A stretch of DNA of 64,000 bases, taken from Waltergamsia citrina (taxonomy: Eukaryota; Ascomycota; Sordariomycetes; Hypocreales; Bionectriaceae). The translations under genes were made by a program, and so were the position numbers. The DNA lies in NCBI GenBank assembly GCA_022814615.1, contig JAKLNE010000023.1, positions 124,001-188,000 of the forward strand. The letters run 5' to 3'. A model generated the notes under the pieces. It was not told the origin of the DNA, ran no database searches, and saw only the letters and a list, made by a program, of their open reading frames with translations. Shown here piece after piece: positions 11,411 through 25,686 of the stretch (position 1 is the stretch's first letter; each line of letters opens with the position of its first letter).

Positions 11411-14400
11411 ATGGGCAAGATTACGAAAACCATGCAGGCGAAGCACAGGGAGACGCTGGTAAGTAGTACCTAGCTTTATTGGAGATCATCAACTGACCAG
11501 CTCTTTCCACAGTCCCCATGGCTCAAAGACTATGTAGAGTCTGCCTGCTCAACTCCTCTGCCCCTCTTACCGAAGCACCTAGCCGACTTTCCTTCGCGAT
11601 GGCCTTTCGGACGGGGGGATCTTTACCATTGGATACCCTTGTTGAACCGCTTCGACAGCATCCTCGATAAGTTTTGCTCCTTGTACGAGCTGGATAAGGG
11701 TCCGCAGCCTCGCCCATTTGGCAACGAACTTCTTTCAAATCACAGTGGAGACCCACAGCTTGGAAGCGAGGACGATTGGCGTGAAAGACTTCCCGCAGGA
11801 TTTGAGATCCCACCGGATGGCGACAGGTTGCTAGTAGAAGCGTTGCTTCAGTTTACTAACATGCTGTTGGAGCACTGTGGAAACCGCAGCATCTACGCAA
11901 GTAGCGGTCATCTCAATGACTTGCTGAACTCTACATCTTGGACGATCCTGATTGCCACCCTCGAGGTTGGTTCGGAGCTAGCACAGAGATATCAGGCCTC
12001 GGTGAGGCGTCTTGGAAGTGCTTCCCGACAGATCAGTACGGCTCTGCTCGCAAACCACTACAACATCGACCTCGAACGTGTGCAGCTTTTGGCTGCACCA
12101 TTTGTCAAAACGCCCATCCTCGGACTGGGGGAACTCCCGGTATCGTCAACACCAACCTCCAGCGCTAAAGGCAAGGACGGGTCGCATCAAGGAAGCAGCA
12201 GCAAGAATGCGTCGATCGTTCATGCCAATGATCTTGTCGCTGCAGCCTTCTCCGACGACAAGCGTTGGGATGGATGGGGAGATGTTCGGGTGACATACTA
12301 CCCCGAAGAGCATGTAAATGAGCAGCAACCTCGAGCGGAGGCTGGACGTTCTTCCATGCCATCAACCCCCACACCACTACGAAGAAGCCATACCGCTACA
12401 AGCGCGCAAAGTCATTCAACACCCAGAGCTCGCCCAGGCGCTGCGGAGGATTCGTCGCCCGTGGTATCTCGCACACCGGGTTTCGGAGAAGAGGCCGGGT
12501 CGCTTGGTCAGAAGACTCTTCGTCTCTCCCAATCGACTGTTGTCTCCAAGCCTATCTCTGATCTTGTATCCAGCTTTCCCAACGACATGCCTCCTGCGTC
12601 CAAGTACGAAGCATTCAACCGTCTGAGAGTTGCGAAGGCCTTAACAGGTTCGCAGGAAGATCGGCGCAATGCTCTGGCAGTACGACTCCTGGCAATTACC
12701 AACCTGGCGTACATCCACAATGAGTCCAATTTCGTAGAAAAGGTTCTTCGCCAAGACATTGACGAGACTCGTCGATACCAGCTCGTCTATCAGCTTGCCG
12801 AGCTCATTCGACCTGCAGCGGATGGGAAGGCTGAAGTGCCTATTTGGATGCAGACTATTGCACTAACTCTTCTTGAAGCAATCTCCAATTTCAATGCGAG
12901 ATGTCAAGATGTCCTCTCGGCGCTAAATGCCAATGTTAACCATGGTGTTCTGCTCTATGTTATCCGCAAAGCCATCGCTGGGATGAAGGATGACGATGCT
13001 TCGGAGGACGCTGGCAAAGTCACCGAGTTTGATGACTGGCGCGACAGTCTGTTCTCTCTGACATTATATCTTTCTATGCACACGCGAGTTGGTCCCGAGA
13101 TGGTATCGGCTGGGCTCATGGAGATTCTGGTAGAGATGCTAAGAATCCGTTCCAAGATTGCCCAGCGTCACCATTCCATGGTGGTTGGGTTCTTGGACGG
13201 CTTAATCTGGACATATCAGAATGCTTTCAATGCGTTCTTCAGTGCTAATGGCCTGGATGCCGTTGCCGATCTGGTGGTAGACACAGTCAATGAGGCTCGC
13301 AGTTTGATGGCAGCAGGACATGGAACCACTCCGGAGCAGCAGTCTTGCGCCGTCGACTACAAGATTCCCTATTACCAGCAACAGACTTTGCGCTGGCTGC
13401 TCAAATTTGTACACCACATCATGTCCAATTCCTACACCTATGGTGGCAACACCGATAGATTGTTACGGAATTTGGCCGACAAATCTGAGCTTCTTGCTAG
13501 CCTCCGAGAGATCATGGCTGACAAGCAAACTTTCGGCTCTGTCGATTGGACAAATGCTGTCACGATCCTGAGTGACTTCATTAATAACGATCCTACTAGC
13601 TTCACCGTCATCATGGAATCCGGCATGATCAAAACCTATTTGGAAGCCATAACTGGGGATCCCATACCCGCGGACATGTTGGAAGAACAGAAGGCTGGTG
13701 AGCCTAGCGCCGGAGAGGGGGACTCCCCCGACAGCTCTGCCATTCTTGCTGACATTGATGACGATGAACGTCCACATCCGCCAACGGAGGAGTCCATGCG
13801 ACAGAATGATCGGGGTCAATTGGCCGCAGGTATTCTGGCATCTTCGGAAGCCATCAATGTGGTTCCTCTGGTCCTGAACTCAATCTCTTTGAACAATGCT
13901 GGTATGAAGCTTGTGGTATCCTCTCGCGCTTTTGATAAATTTCTCGAAATTTTTGAGAGTCCGGAACATGTGAAATGCATGGAGCAGGACACCGATCTCG
14001 CGAACAACGTCGGAGGAAGCTTCGACGAGCTTGCTCGCCATCATCCAGCTTTGAGAACCTCAATCTCCAACGCTATCATTGATATGGTTGCAAGAGTACG
14101 TCATCTTGGAGCTGAAAAGTCCAAGAATGACGGCTGGGGTGTCAAACTCATGGTATCCGATAAGGACGGTAATCCTGTACCGGTCTCATCTGATGGCTCC
14201 CTCGACCAGAATGATGGGGCTGCGCAAGGCTCTGCTCAAAGAACATTGCCAGACGATGGTGATATTGATATGCCGGAAGCAATCCAAAGTCCTGGACCGG
14301 AAACCCGAAAAGCGGATGATGTCAAACGAGACTCGCCAGATAAATCCTTCACCCCTTACATCTTCGCCACTTCTACTTTCCTCGCCGCCTGCCTCTCGAA

Positions 14401-17400
14401 TAACTTGCTCAAGGCTAGCTTTGTCGAGAAGGGTGGAATAGAAATCCTACTAGACATGTGTGAGTCTCCAAGTCTGTCAGCTAATTTTGGAGACTCCCTC
14501 GCATCTAGGGTACTGGGGCAAGTCGTTGCTACACTGATCGAGTACTCCCCTGTGAGGGGGTTGCCTTCGCTGTTGAATCGAGCGCAAGCTGCAATCGACA
14601 TCACAGCGCCCATCTCCTCCAAGACAGAGCCTGTACCGCCATACTTTGCTCCCTTCTTAACGGCTGATCTGTCAACTATCGTTACCGGACAAGAGACTCT
14701 ACCGGACGTAATAGCAAATGGGACCAAGATCATGAAGGCCTTCTTGAACGCGCAGACTTTCGTTAAGATCGTCTCGGAATGCTTTCCCAGCTCAAGATCA
14801 AACACGTTGACATTCTATCCTGTCAATGTGTACGATCAGTTCCTGCGGCTAATAAAGTCGATCGGACCTCTCTTGCGAGGCGTTTTGGCTGAGGAAGCCG
14901 GTCAACTGACTATGGTTCCTCAGCATTGGTCTGGCAGACGTAACTCGCCTGCAGAGGATTCGCCTCGTGGAGGAGCTACCGAAGTTGTGTCAGAACAGAC
15001 ACCTGTATTGGAAGCCATGGGAGATTCTACTCCGCAAAATACAACAGCTACAGAAGGCAGTGCGCCTGACACCCTCTCAGCGCAGGAACAGTCTAGTCCT
15101 CGTTTCCAAAATTACGAAGTATTCCGCAATCTTTTGCATCCCATGATACCAACGACATTCCCGCTGTTCCAGGCCGTGGGCAAGGCTTTGCTTCCGCGTC
15201 GCGAACCCACACACCAAGGGGACATGTATCCAAGGCCTCGTCAGATAGAGATTGCCCAAGCTATAGCTGATGCTGTGCTGAACCATCTTCGACCATCTGT
15301 GGCAGCGCCTGACCCCACGTCGAAGGATTTCCACTACTGGATCATCATGCTTCACACGATCCACGAGATGCTCATCGAGAATCGTAAGTCATAACCAACT
15401 TCCCATCGGTCTGTCGCGTACTGACAGAAAACTAGCGCATCCAAGGCACCCTGACCGTTCCCATGTGCAACTGATAATGCCTGTTCTTCTTGCTTTCAAA
15501 GAAGAAGGGGGCTTGGATGTGCTGAACTCTATGCTCGCTGTATTTTCCAAGTGTGTACAGCAAGGAGACGCTTCGTCCGAAGAATCTTCGAAGCCTAAGG
15601 TCGCTGCTTTCGGACTCAAAAAGATCCTTGACTTGTACTTCATTCTCGCTAACGGCAAGCACATCACTGAAACCAACGGTGCCGTCAACCTCCAACGACA
15701 CACCGATCGGACGTCAACAGTGCCGAACATCTACACGCAGCTTGTGGTCGAAATTCGCGCGATTATTCTGCAATCCGTGTCGGAGCTCTGGTCCTCTCCT
15801 GTAGTCGAGAGAATCCCTGACCAGACTGCCAAACGGCTTATTGATGTTTTGAAGCTGATCTCGCTGGCGGATCATGAGCCGCAATCAACTCCAAAAGACA
15901 AGGTGAGAAATCCCAAGCTACCCCCCTACTTATTCCGCGCCATTAGCTAAACTGACAATTTTTGGCAGGTCCCCTTCTCGCTTCTGAAGTATAACAATGC
16001 ACGGTTCAATTGGGCTAGCGCTCGCTCAGCTATTGATCAACTTGGAGGAGAGTATGACAGTGACTTAGTTCTTGAGGCAGTCTTTAGAGCCAACGCGAAC
16101 TCCAATGCCGTCCGAGATTATTGTCGAGCTCATAGTCTTGGCATTGCGGGCGCCAGGAATCCCATCCCGACAGAAGATGCGGACACAAGCGCCGCCTCAG
16201 AAGCACCTCCAACCCGGCCTGGGCGAACATCCTCTCATGGGACGGGATCGTCCGATGCAGATAGAATGTCTTTGGATGACACAGAAAACGTACCTACAAA
16301 CAGCCTCGGGTTCATTGATCTCACTGCCCAAACACCGCATGGTAACAACTCTGGAGAGCCTGAAGATGAGGATGAACCATCAACAGTCACTGCAACGATG
16401 CCCTCTGAGCCCGAACAAGCATTGACTGATTCGACACCTTCCCAGTTTGTTGCCACAAAGGAAGGTCTCGATGCCCAGCGGGCTGAACTCCGGAAGGACT
16501 TAATTGACAGATGTCTCGACGTCATTCGGACCCATCCGGATACTGCCATGGAGGTCTCCGACCTCATTAATGCCATGGTGATCCGACAACAAAACCAGGA
16601 AATGCAAGATGATGTGTGCTCTACCTTGACATTTGCGCTATCGTCCCTTGCTTTTGACGATGAGGAAAAGAAGCGAAATGGCAAGTGCATAGCCTCGTAC
16701 GCTCATCTTCTTGCACTGCTTCTGCAAGATGAAGGATTTTTCAGACAAAATCTGGAAACCTTGCGGGAGAAGGTTGAGGAGTACACAGCGTTTGTGAAGT
16801 CGCCTTCAACGGCCGGCGAAGAGTTGCCTCCATGGATCCCATACATTCTTCTGGTGCTAGAGATATTTCTCCGTCAAGATGAGCGCCCAGTCGCCGCTCA
16901 GTGGAAACCACCAAAGAGTTTGGATGAGACTATCGCAGAGCCAGTACTCGAACTGCCTACGCCAATGGTCAATGATGCCCAGCGACAAAGTCTTCTCCAC
17001 TCTATCCTTGATCTTCTTCCGCGCATTGGGAAGGAAGATGTGCTCGCCACATCAGTGCTAAGGATTCTCGTCATTTTGACACGAAATCGGACTTTGGCCA
17101 AGAGGGTAGGCGACAAGAAGAACTTGCAACGCCTGTTTCTTATGGCTAAACAGCTTGCTGGTTCTGGTCCTGAGCGGTTGAAGCAGAGCCGCATGACGGC
17201 ACATATTGTGACAATTCTTCGCCACATCGTCGAGGACGAAGACGTGTTAAGGCAAGTTATGCGTGCTGAGATCAAGTCTGAATTTGCAAACATTTCACGC
17301 AGTAATCGCGCGCACCCTGACATCGGGACATTCTTGCGACACTCGACACCATTAGCACTCCGAGCGCCCGACATTTTTGTCGAGGTGGCCAACGATGTCC

Positions 17401-20400
17401 TCGAGATCCAGAAGTGGAATCCTGCAGCAGAACCGAGATTGCCCTCTATTTCTCTCAAAGAGGAGCCGGTCAATCAGCCAGAGCAGGAGACCGCGCCAGA
17501 AGACTCTTCAACTACCCCGGATGTGAAACCTTCCACCGAACCGGCAGACAAAGACATGACGGATGCTCCCAAGCAACAGGATGTTAAGCGGCCCCTAGTC
17601 GAGAATCCAGATGGGGTTGTTCACTTTTTGCTAAGCGAGCTCGTCAATTACCGTGAAGTGGACGACAAGGAGCCGGCACTGTCTAGCAATGAACCGAACA
17701 CAGAGGCCGCCGCAGAGGCGGTTGTTAGTGATGAACCTCAAGGGACACCAACTCCTGGGCCGTCTGACTCTCCGGAGGCGGACAGTAAGGAGAAAAAGCC
17801 CTCTAAGCCCGCTTTCAAGCCTGAGGAGCATCCTATCTTCGTCTACCGGTGTTTCCTACTCAACTGTTTAACGGAGCTTCTCCAAAGCTACAACAGGACC
17901 AAGGTCGAATTCATCAACTTCAAGAGAAGCGCCCCGCCTTTATCGTCTAACACTCCCATCAAGCCAAGGTCGAGCGTGCTCAACTATTTGATTCTTGACC
18001 TACTCTGCCAAGGTAATCTGAGTGGCACTAACGATACTATCGCGTCCAAGAAAAAGGCTGCCACATCAGCGCACACCCAGAGGGTCCTTGTGGCTCTGGT
18101 TTCGAAGACAAAAGAAAAACCAATCGACCGAACGCTTCCCAAATTTGCCTATGATGAAGGAGAGACAGATCTGCAATTCGTCCGCAAGTTCGTTCTTGAT
18201 ACAATTCTGAAAGCCTACGAGAAGGCACCCACGTCAGACGACCCCATGGAGACTCGCTATTCTCGCATGCAGACTTTAGCGGAGCTAATGAATCATATGG
18301 TGGGCGAAAGAGACAGAGACCACTCATCTCACACGAGGGGCTCGGACAGTATTCACGTACGCTCTCAGGCGCAGCTGCGTAGACTGATGTATGAAAAGGG
18401 TTTCCTGGAGAAGCTCACTTCATCCATCGCCGAGATCAATCTGAACTTTCCAAGCGTCAAGCGCGCAATCAAGTACATCCTCCGCGTTCTGCGTATCCTC
18501 ACCGATACGGCAAAAGAGCTCAGCCATGCCAATCTACTACCGTCTAATCCAGCAGTAGATGTCGTGGATGATGATATAGGGTCCACGTCGTCGCTCTCAG
18601 ACCTTGAGGACGATCGAGAGGATACTCCCGATCTCTATCGCAACTCCTCGCTCGGAATGCTTGAGCCGGGTGGTGGTGATGATGAATCTGAGGAGGATGA
18701 CGAAGATGGAGAGGACCTCTATGGCGATGAGTATGATGATGAAATGGATTACGACGAAGAGGGCATGTCCGAAGATGAGCAGGACAACATAAGCGAAGAT
18801 AGCGAGATGGGTGAGATCGAAGGTCTGCCTGGGGACCACGACGTCGTCGAAGTCATCATGGATGGCGAGGACGATGAGAACGAAGAAGATGATACAAGTG
18901 ATGACGACGAGGACGAGGACGATGATGACCTTGATTCCGCTGATATGGAAGATGTGGAGGACCGAGTAGAAATCGTGAACGAGGACGGCGAGCCTATCGA
19001 TGACGATGGGCACTCGGATTGGGAAAGCGACAGTGGTTCTCCCGACGATGAAGAATTGGAAGACCAGCTTGATTATGAGGCGGAAGCTCAAGGTGCAGAC
19101 GAGGCGCACATTCCCGGAATGCCGCCTCCATCTGGTCTACTAGGAAACATGGCTAGAGCTCTTATGGAGGGTGACGAATATGACCCCGACTTGATGGACG
19201 AGCACTATCCCGACGATGGTCTCGACGATGATGATGAAGAGGACGAGGAAGACGAAATTGAGGATGACGAGTATATCTACGACGACGACTATCCTCTCGA
19301 CGAGCAGCCTCCTCCCATGCCTGCCATCGAATTCAACGATTTCCATCCAGACCCAGATCGAAGCCGTCTCGTTCTTCTTGATAACAATGGGCACCACAGG
19401 CGGCGTGTTGTCACTAGAATGGACAATCGCAGCCCGTTCCCTCCAGGTTTCGTAGTGGGAGGCCCAGGAGGCGATCCGTTAGGAGACTTCCGGAGTTACT
19501 TCTCAAGACATCATCGATCCTCGGGCCCTCAGAATATGGCTGAAGATGGAGTCAATCCCCTCTTGCGACGCCAAGAGCAAACCCAAGAACCTCCCAGCCG
19601 CCATAACCATGGTCCCTCAATAGGATTGAGGCTCCCTGATGGTCTTCTTGCCGGTGGAGGACGTCGAGGCATGGATGGTCCTATGGGCTTGCTTGGAGAA
19701 TTGATGGACATTCTCCCTGTTATGGGCCGTGACGGACAAGGCTTTCACTTCCACATTGCCGGCCCCAATGGACACCGAGAAGCGCGGGACATTCTTCCTC
19801 CACGCCCGTCACGACATGATCATCGTCGTGAGTCTGCCATCCAGGAGCCGCAGCAAGCTGTGTCGTTCGCGGTGCAGTCCACTATGGAACGCTACGCTGA
19901 GGAAGCCAGGATGCTATTTGACAGCTCTACTACTACAGAGGCCATGAAACTTAGTCAGATCATCCATGCCAGACTGATGCCCGCAGCAGTCGAGCGTGAG
20001 AAGAAGTTGGCTGCTGAAGAAGAAGAGAAGAAGAAGCGACTTGAAGAAGAACGGCAGAAGAAGGAGGAGGAGGAGCGCCAGATGAAGTTGGCCAAGGAGC
20101 AGGAAGAGAAACTCGCTCGAGAAAAGCAAGAAGCTGAAGCACGAGAGGCAGCCGGACGACTGGCTTCTGATGCGGCCAACGATGGTTCTCAGTCCAATGC
20201 TGAGACCTCTGCTGAAATCCCTGATGGTGGTGCTATGGAAGGTGTCGAGGCAGCTGATCAATCCACCTCTAGACAGTCGCAACCCGATGAAAGCAACGCG
20301 CCCAGCCAGCCTCGGGTTATGGCTACAATTGGAAATCAGGAAATCGATGTTACCGACCTTGGAATCGACCCTGATTACTTGGCTGCGCTACCAGAGGAAT

Positions 20401-23400
20401 TCCGTGAAGAAGTCATCGCGCAAACGGTGTCAGCTCGGCGTTCTCAAGCTCGTGAAGAGGCACCAACCGGAGAGTCGCCTGCTGCTTTCCAAGAGTTCCT
20501 TGAAGCCCTGCCTCCACCGCTTCGCCGGGAGATCGAACAGCAAGAAGCACAAGAGCAGCGTCGACGAGATAACACCACCGCCCGGGCAGCGATTCCAACA
20601 GGAGGGCGAGATGCTATTACTGGGGACATGGATACTGCCAGCATTCTCCTAACTTTCCCCCCAGAACTTCGCGATCAAGTCCTATTGGAGCAAGGCGACG
20701 AAATTATCGATCAGTTGCCTCCTGATATGGCTGAGCAGGCTCGTCGATTGCAACGTGACAACAGCATGCCCACTGCTATGCCAGGGCGTGCTGCTGCGGG
20801 AGCTGTTAGGCCCAACATCCCACCGCCTCCTCCCGTATCTGGCCAGAACAAGCCTCAGCGACGAACAGTCGTTCAGATGTTAGACAAGGCGGGCGTGGCA
20901 ACACTCGTTCGATTGATGTTCATTGTCCAGCAAGGTTCGATCCGCAATTACCTCTTCAGCGTATTTGCCGACGTCTGTGAGAACCGGCAGAACCGGCTTG
21001 AGGTAGTAAGCACCATACTGCAGATCCTCCAAGAGGGAAGCACCGACATGAATGCGGTCGATCGTAGCTTTGGTCAGCTATCCCTGAAAGCAAGGCGGAA
21101 CAGGGAAAAGGAGAAAGAGGGTGACCAGAAAACGCCTCAAAGCCTCAAGAGGACTTTGACATCTCTGACCACCGCCTCTGCCATTACCCAGATCAACTCC
21201 GAGACATCCCCCTTGTTGGTCGTTCACCAATGCTTGGATCTTCTTGGCGAACTGTGCGTCAAGAACCCGCACATCCCCTGGTTGTTCCTCACTGAGCACG
21301 AGACAGTGGGGTCAACTCTCAAGAGGACGCTCAGTAGAAAAGGGAAGGGTAAAGACAAGGACTCAAGATCGCATAAGTTTGCCATCAACTCTCTCCTTAC
21401 GTTGCTGGATCGAGAATTAGTAATTGAAAGCTCCATGGTTATGAATAATCTCGTTGATCTTCTCAACCGAGTTACTCTGCCTCTTCAGGCCCTTGAGCGC
21501 CGCCGCAAAGAAGATGACAAGAAGCCGGAAGATAAGCCCGAAGAGCAGCCGGACGAGGGAGGAGCTGGAGATACGACCAACACCGCCCATCCTGTCGCCG
21601 ACACTACAACTGAGGCAGCTACTGCTCAGACTGGAGAAGTGGAGTCAAAACCCACCGATGAAGGCGAAGGCGAAAGCTCAAAGAAGGACGATGCGGCCGC
21701 TCTAGAGAAGAAAGCCCGACAGTTCCAGCCGCCTTTGATCCCACCACACAACTTGACATTGGTTGTGCGCATCTTCGTAGCTCGAGAGTGCAGCTCTAAA
21801 ACATTCCAAAACACCATATCAGCCATCAAGAACTTGTCTACTGTTCCTGGTGCTAAGGCTGTTTTCGGCGAGGAGCTCGTCAATCAGGCTCGCCTACTGA
21901 GCAAAAACATCGTGTCTGACCTCGATGATCTTTTGCCACATATTGAGAAGGCCACCTCCGGAACAGAAATTCAAGGCCTTGCCCTTGCCAAATTCTCCCC
22001 TGGCGCTTCAGAACAGAACAAGCTGCTACGTGTACTGACTGCGCTTGATCACCTGTTCGATGGGAAAAAGAAGCACAATGATGCCGAGGACATCGACAAC
22101 GAGAAGCGTGATCTTCTCTCATCTCTGTATCACAACTCTACTTTTTCGGCAATGTGGGAGAAGCTAGGCGCCTGTCTTACAGCGATTCATGAGCGAGAGA
22201 ACATGCTTAACGTAGCCACGATTCTCTTACCGCTCATCGAATCCCTGATGGTTGTTTGCAAGAACACAACCTCTACAGACGACCAATCGCAGACTCAAAC
22301 TGAGAAGGATATTGTCATGTCCAGTCCACCTCCCGAGTCTCGCACGGCCAACCTCTTCTTTTCCTTCACTGACCACCATCGCCGCATCCTCAATGAGCTG
22401 GTGAGGAATAACCCCAAGCTCATGTCTGGCACTTTTGCCTTGCTGGTCAAGAACCCGAAGGTTCTCGAGTTCGACAACAAGAGGAACTACTTCAACCGAA
22501 GTGTGCACTCACGAACCGGGCAGCCTCACCACGGTCGGCCATCCTATCCTTCATTGAACCTGTCGGTTCGTCGAGACCAAGTTTTCCATGACTCTTTCAG
22601 GTCATTATACTTCAAATCTGGCGACGAGATGAAGTTTGGAAAGCTCAACATTCGATTCCACGGAGAAGAGGGTGTGGATGCCGGTGGCGTTACGCGCGAA
22701 TGGTTCCAGGTCCTCGCAAGACAAATGTTCGACCCGAACTATGCCTTGTTCATTCCAGTATCGTCCGACCGAACTACTTTCCATCCCAACAAATTGAGTG
22801 GAATCAATGACGAACACTTGATGTTCTTCAAGTTCATTGGCCGCATCATTGGCAAGGCTCTATATGAGGGCCGAGTTTTGGACTGCTTCTTCAGTCGTGC
22901 TGTGTACAAACGTATACTCGGCAAGTCTGTCTCAGTAAAGGATATGGAGTCGTTTGATCCTGATTACTACAAATCCTTGTGCTGGATGCTGGAGAACGAC
23001 ATTACCGACATCATCACGGAGACTTTCTCGGTTGAGGACGACGAATTCGGCGTTACCAACGTCGTGGACCTCATCCCCGGTGGGCGAGACATCCCTGTAA
23101 CAGATGAGAACAAGCATGACTATGTCCGACTTGTCGTTGAACACAAGCTACTCTCGTCTGTCAAAGAGCAGATGGAGCACTTCCTGAAGGGTAAGCTATG
23201 TCTTTGTCCGATCTAAATACTCTAAAAACACTAACCAGATTATAGGATTCCATGATGTTATTCCTGCCGAGTTGATTTCGATTTTCAACGAACAAGAGCT
23301 GGAACTGCTGATTTCTGGTCTTCCTGACATTGACATCGATGACTGGAAGAGCAACACGGAATACCACAACTACAACCCGTCCTCGCCGCAAATTCAATGG

Positions 23401-23741
23401 TTCTGGCGAGCCCTGAGATCCTTTGACAAGGAAGAACGCGCAAAACTTCTCCAGTTCGTCACCGGAACCAGCAAGGTGCCCCTCAATGGCTTCAAGGAAC
23501 TTGAGGGAATGAACGGTGTAAACCGATTCAACATCCATCGCGATTACGGCAACAAAGACCGCTTACCCACATCCCATACATGCTTTAACCGTAAGTTTTT
23601 CTACTCGACAGCTATATTTCAACTCAATTACTGACCTCAATTATAGAGCTTGATCTTCCCGAATACGAGAGCTACGACGCTTTGCGATCGCAGCTCTTCA
23701 AGGCCATTACAGCAGGAAGCGAATATTTCGGATTCGCGTAA
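11411..23741 (+). CDS. TOM1: Giant HECT E3 ubiquitin ligase (Tom1/Ptr1/HUWE1 family)
   Basis: Six exons: 11411-11458, 11513-15383, 15436-15902, 15969-23190, 23246-23590 and 23647-23741, giving 4015 aa. The five introns are 52-66 nt. The N-terminal half forms the helical-repeat scaffold typical of Tom1 (DUF908/DUF913 regions). Residues of about 2320-2570 are an extreme Asp/Glu tract. A Lys/Glu-rich helix lies at about 2800-2856. Three ubiquitin-binding-motif repeats follow at about 2920-3030 (AALPEEFREEV, EALPPPLRREI, FPPELRDQV). The HECT domain runs from about 3665 to the end, with catalytic Cys3982 in HTCFNQ and the conserved C-terminal EYFGFA. It transfers ubiquitin from E2 to substrates. 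In yeasts the family acts in mRNA export and in turnover of excess ribosomal proteins and histones. The first exon encodes only 16 residues and starts MGKITKT. Confidence 0.98.
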
Positions 23742-24406
23742 ACACTGCCAAGTCCAAATGGCAGTATTGGGCAGTCGATAGAGAAAGGGAGAAGGGGAGA
23801 GGCGTAGAGGCTATGGTCGAAGACGAAGCATGATAATGTCATTGTTAGGAGTTGGTGTACGAACTTAATTATTTTGATTGTTTAGTCTGGCACGCGGATT
23901 TCTTCGGGTCACGAATAACTGGATTGGGGAAGGGGAGTGCAGGTCTCTTCCTAGTCTTTGGTTCGAAGGTAACAAGAGCCGTGGAGCCAGCTTCATGTAG
24001 CATAGTTTGCAACCGTAATTCCTAATAATGATACGGTTGACATATGGTATTTACAGTTGTTCGAAGTTAAGCATCCTGCGCGTAAACAATGGCTGGCCCT
24101 CCAGGTATGACGGTGAGACCCGTTTGTTCACTCTTATTGTTGAATGACTCAACATACATATCCAGGTTTAAGCTGAACATAAGCGAAGCATGTCACTATT
24201 CTACGGGAACCAATGTTATGAAAGCTTGTGGTGGTCAAGGAACGCATTTAAATTCCCCTAAATGCCTCTAATACAGCCGTGGAGAGCTCAAAGCGAGCCC
24301 GAGATCCTCACTCCCAACGCATGCAAGCCACAGAGACGTGGGTATGAACTATGCCGAGTTCCCCTTTTTTGGATTCATTCATTAAAAGCAAAAAAACACC
24401 GGAACC
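23742..24406. other. Convergent 3' region between TOM1 and eS6
   Basis: It should hold the two 3' UTRs. No gene is supported. The frame at 24089-24271 shows nothing recognisable. Confidence 0.6.
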
Positions 24407-25686
24407 TTACTTGCGCATGGAGCTTGCGCGACGCTTGCGGGCGTCGGCCTTGTTGGCCTTGGCCTCAGCCACACGCTTGGCGAGGATCTGAGAGTACTCG
24501 TTCTGGATGCAGGAGTTAGAAATCTATATTGATGTGGTTTGGTTGAAGAAACATAGGTGGTACTTACGGCCTCGTCCTTGACCTTCTCGGCCTGGCGGCG
24601 CTTGAGAGCGGCGCGGTGACGCTTGTGCTGGAGACGCTGGGGAGTGACCAGACGCTGGATCTTGGGGGCCTTGGTGTAAGGCTGCTTGCCCTCACCCTTG
24701 GGCTGGACTTCACGGCGAATGACGTACTGGCGGACCTATTCAATTACGGGTGATTAGTGTCACAGAATTCTTACTTTCAATATATTTGGAATGTCGCCTA
24801 CCCGTCTCCTTCCTTCCCTCTGCCCGGCCATAAGCTGACCAAGCAGGGTTCAGAATAAGAGACGGGTACCTCTCACACTCTACCCGGACTGCAAGTGTAA
24901 CCACCAGAGTCCCAAGCAGGCGATGATCGAGTATGGCAGCGGGATAAGACATACATCGTCATCCTTGGTGAGGCCGAAGAAGCGGCGGATCTTGGTGGCG
25001 CGCTTGGGGCCGAGGCGCTTGGGGTGAACGACGTCGGTGAGGCCGGGGATCTCCTCGTCGCCCTTCTTGACGATGGCGAGAGCGAGGACGGACATGTCCA
25101 TGCCGACGATGCAGCCGTGGACGGACTTGCGCTTGCGCTCACCGGAGCGGCGGGGGCGGTAGCAAGAGTGGCCGTCGGAGAGCAAGAGCTTGACACGGCC
25201 GGGGACCATAACACCCTGCTTCATGGGGAAACCCTGCTTGTCGTTGCCACCGGTGATGCGGAAGATGTAGCCCTTGAACTCATCACCGACGGAGTCGCCG
25301 GCAACCTCGGAGCCCATCTATTCATCCTGTTAGTGTCCATATTTCAAAAAATCGAGACCGGCTCGTCGAAGGCAAGCATCGTGGTTCGGGAGGGGAGGTT
25401 TCGACGTACGCGCTTCTCCATGAAGACGTGGAGCTTGCGCTCATCCTCGATATCGAAGAGCTTCTGGCTGCCATTGGCAGGGTAGGAGATGTTCAACTGC
25501 AAAAAATGTCAGCGATCCAAGACTTGAGCACGACGGAAAAGTTTCGAGGGTTGATCTTGGTTCGGTAGCAGCGACGATATCCCAAGCATTTGAATAGAAA
25601 CAAAGTTCATGTGCTCAGATTTGCATTCAAGGCATCTCGTCGGCGTTCGAATCGATCAATCCTCTTCAAATTGGGCGTACCTTCAT
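24407..25686 (-). CDS. RPS6: 40S ribosomal protein eS6
   Basis: Five coding exons: 25686-25681, 25496-25410, 25317-24955, 24735-24568 and 24502-24407, giving 239 aa, the usual length. The first coding exon is only ATG AAG. The family N-terminus MKLNISYPANGSQK is restored across a 184-nt intron. Later blocks (FRITGGNDKQGFPMKQGV, VRQYVIRREV) are typical eS6. The C-terminus ends in RRASSMRK, with the RRxSS phosphorylation site targeted by S6-kinase/AGC kinases downstream of TOR. It is a small-subunit ribosomal protein. Introns of 184, 92, 219 and 65 nt are longer than elsewhere in the window, as often seen in ribosomal protein genes. It is divergent from CTF8. Confidence 0.98.

Noticed and set aside
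18597..19109. 170-codon antisense frame rich in Ile/Val that resembles membrane segments
   Set aside because: It is the complement of the Asp/Glu tract of Tom1 (GAT/GAC/GAG codons), so the hydrophobicity is an artefact.
23955..23985. GGTTCGAAGG, similar to a tRNA B box, downstream of TOM1
   Set aside because: No matching A box or cloverleaf at the right distance. No tRNA gene is supported anywhere in the window by eye.
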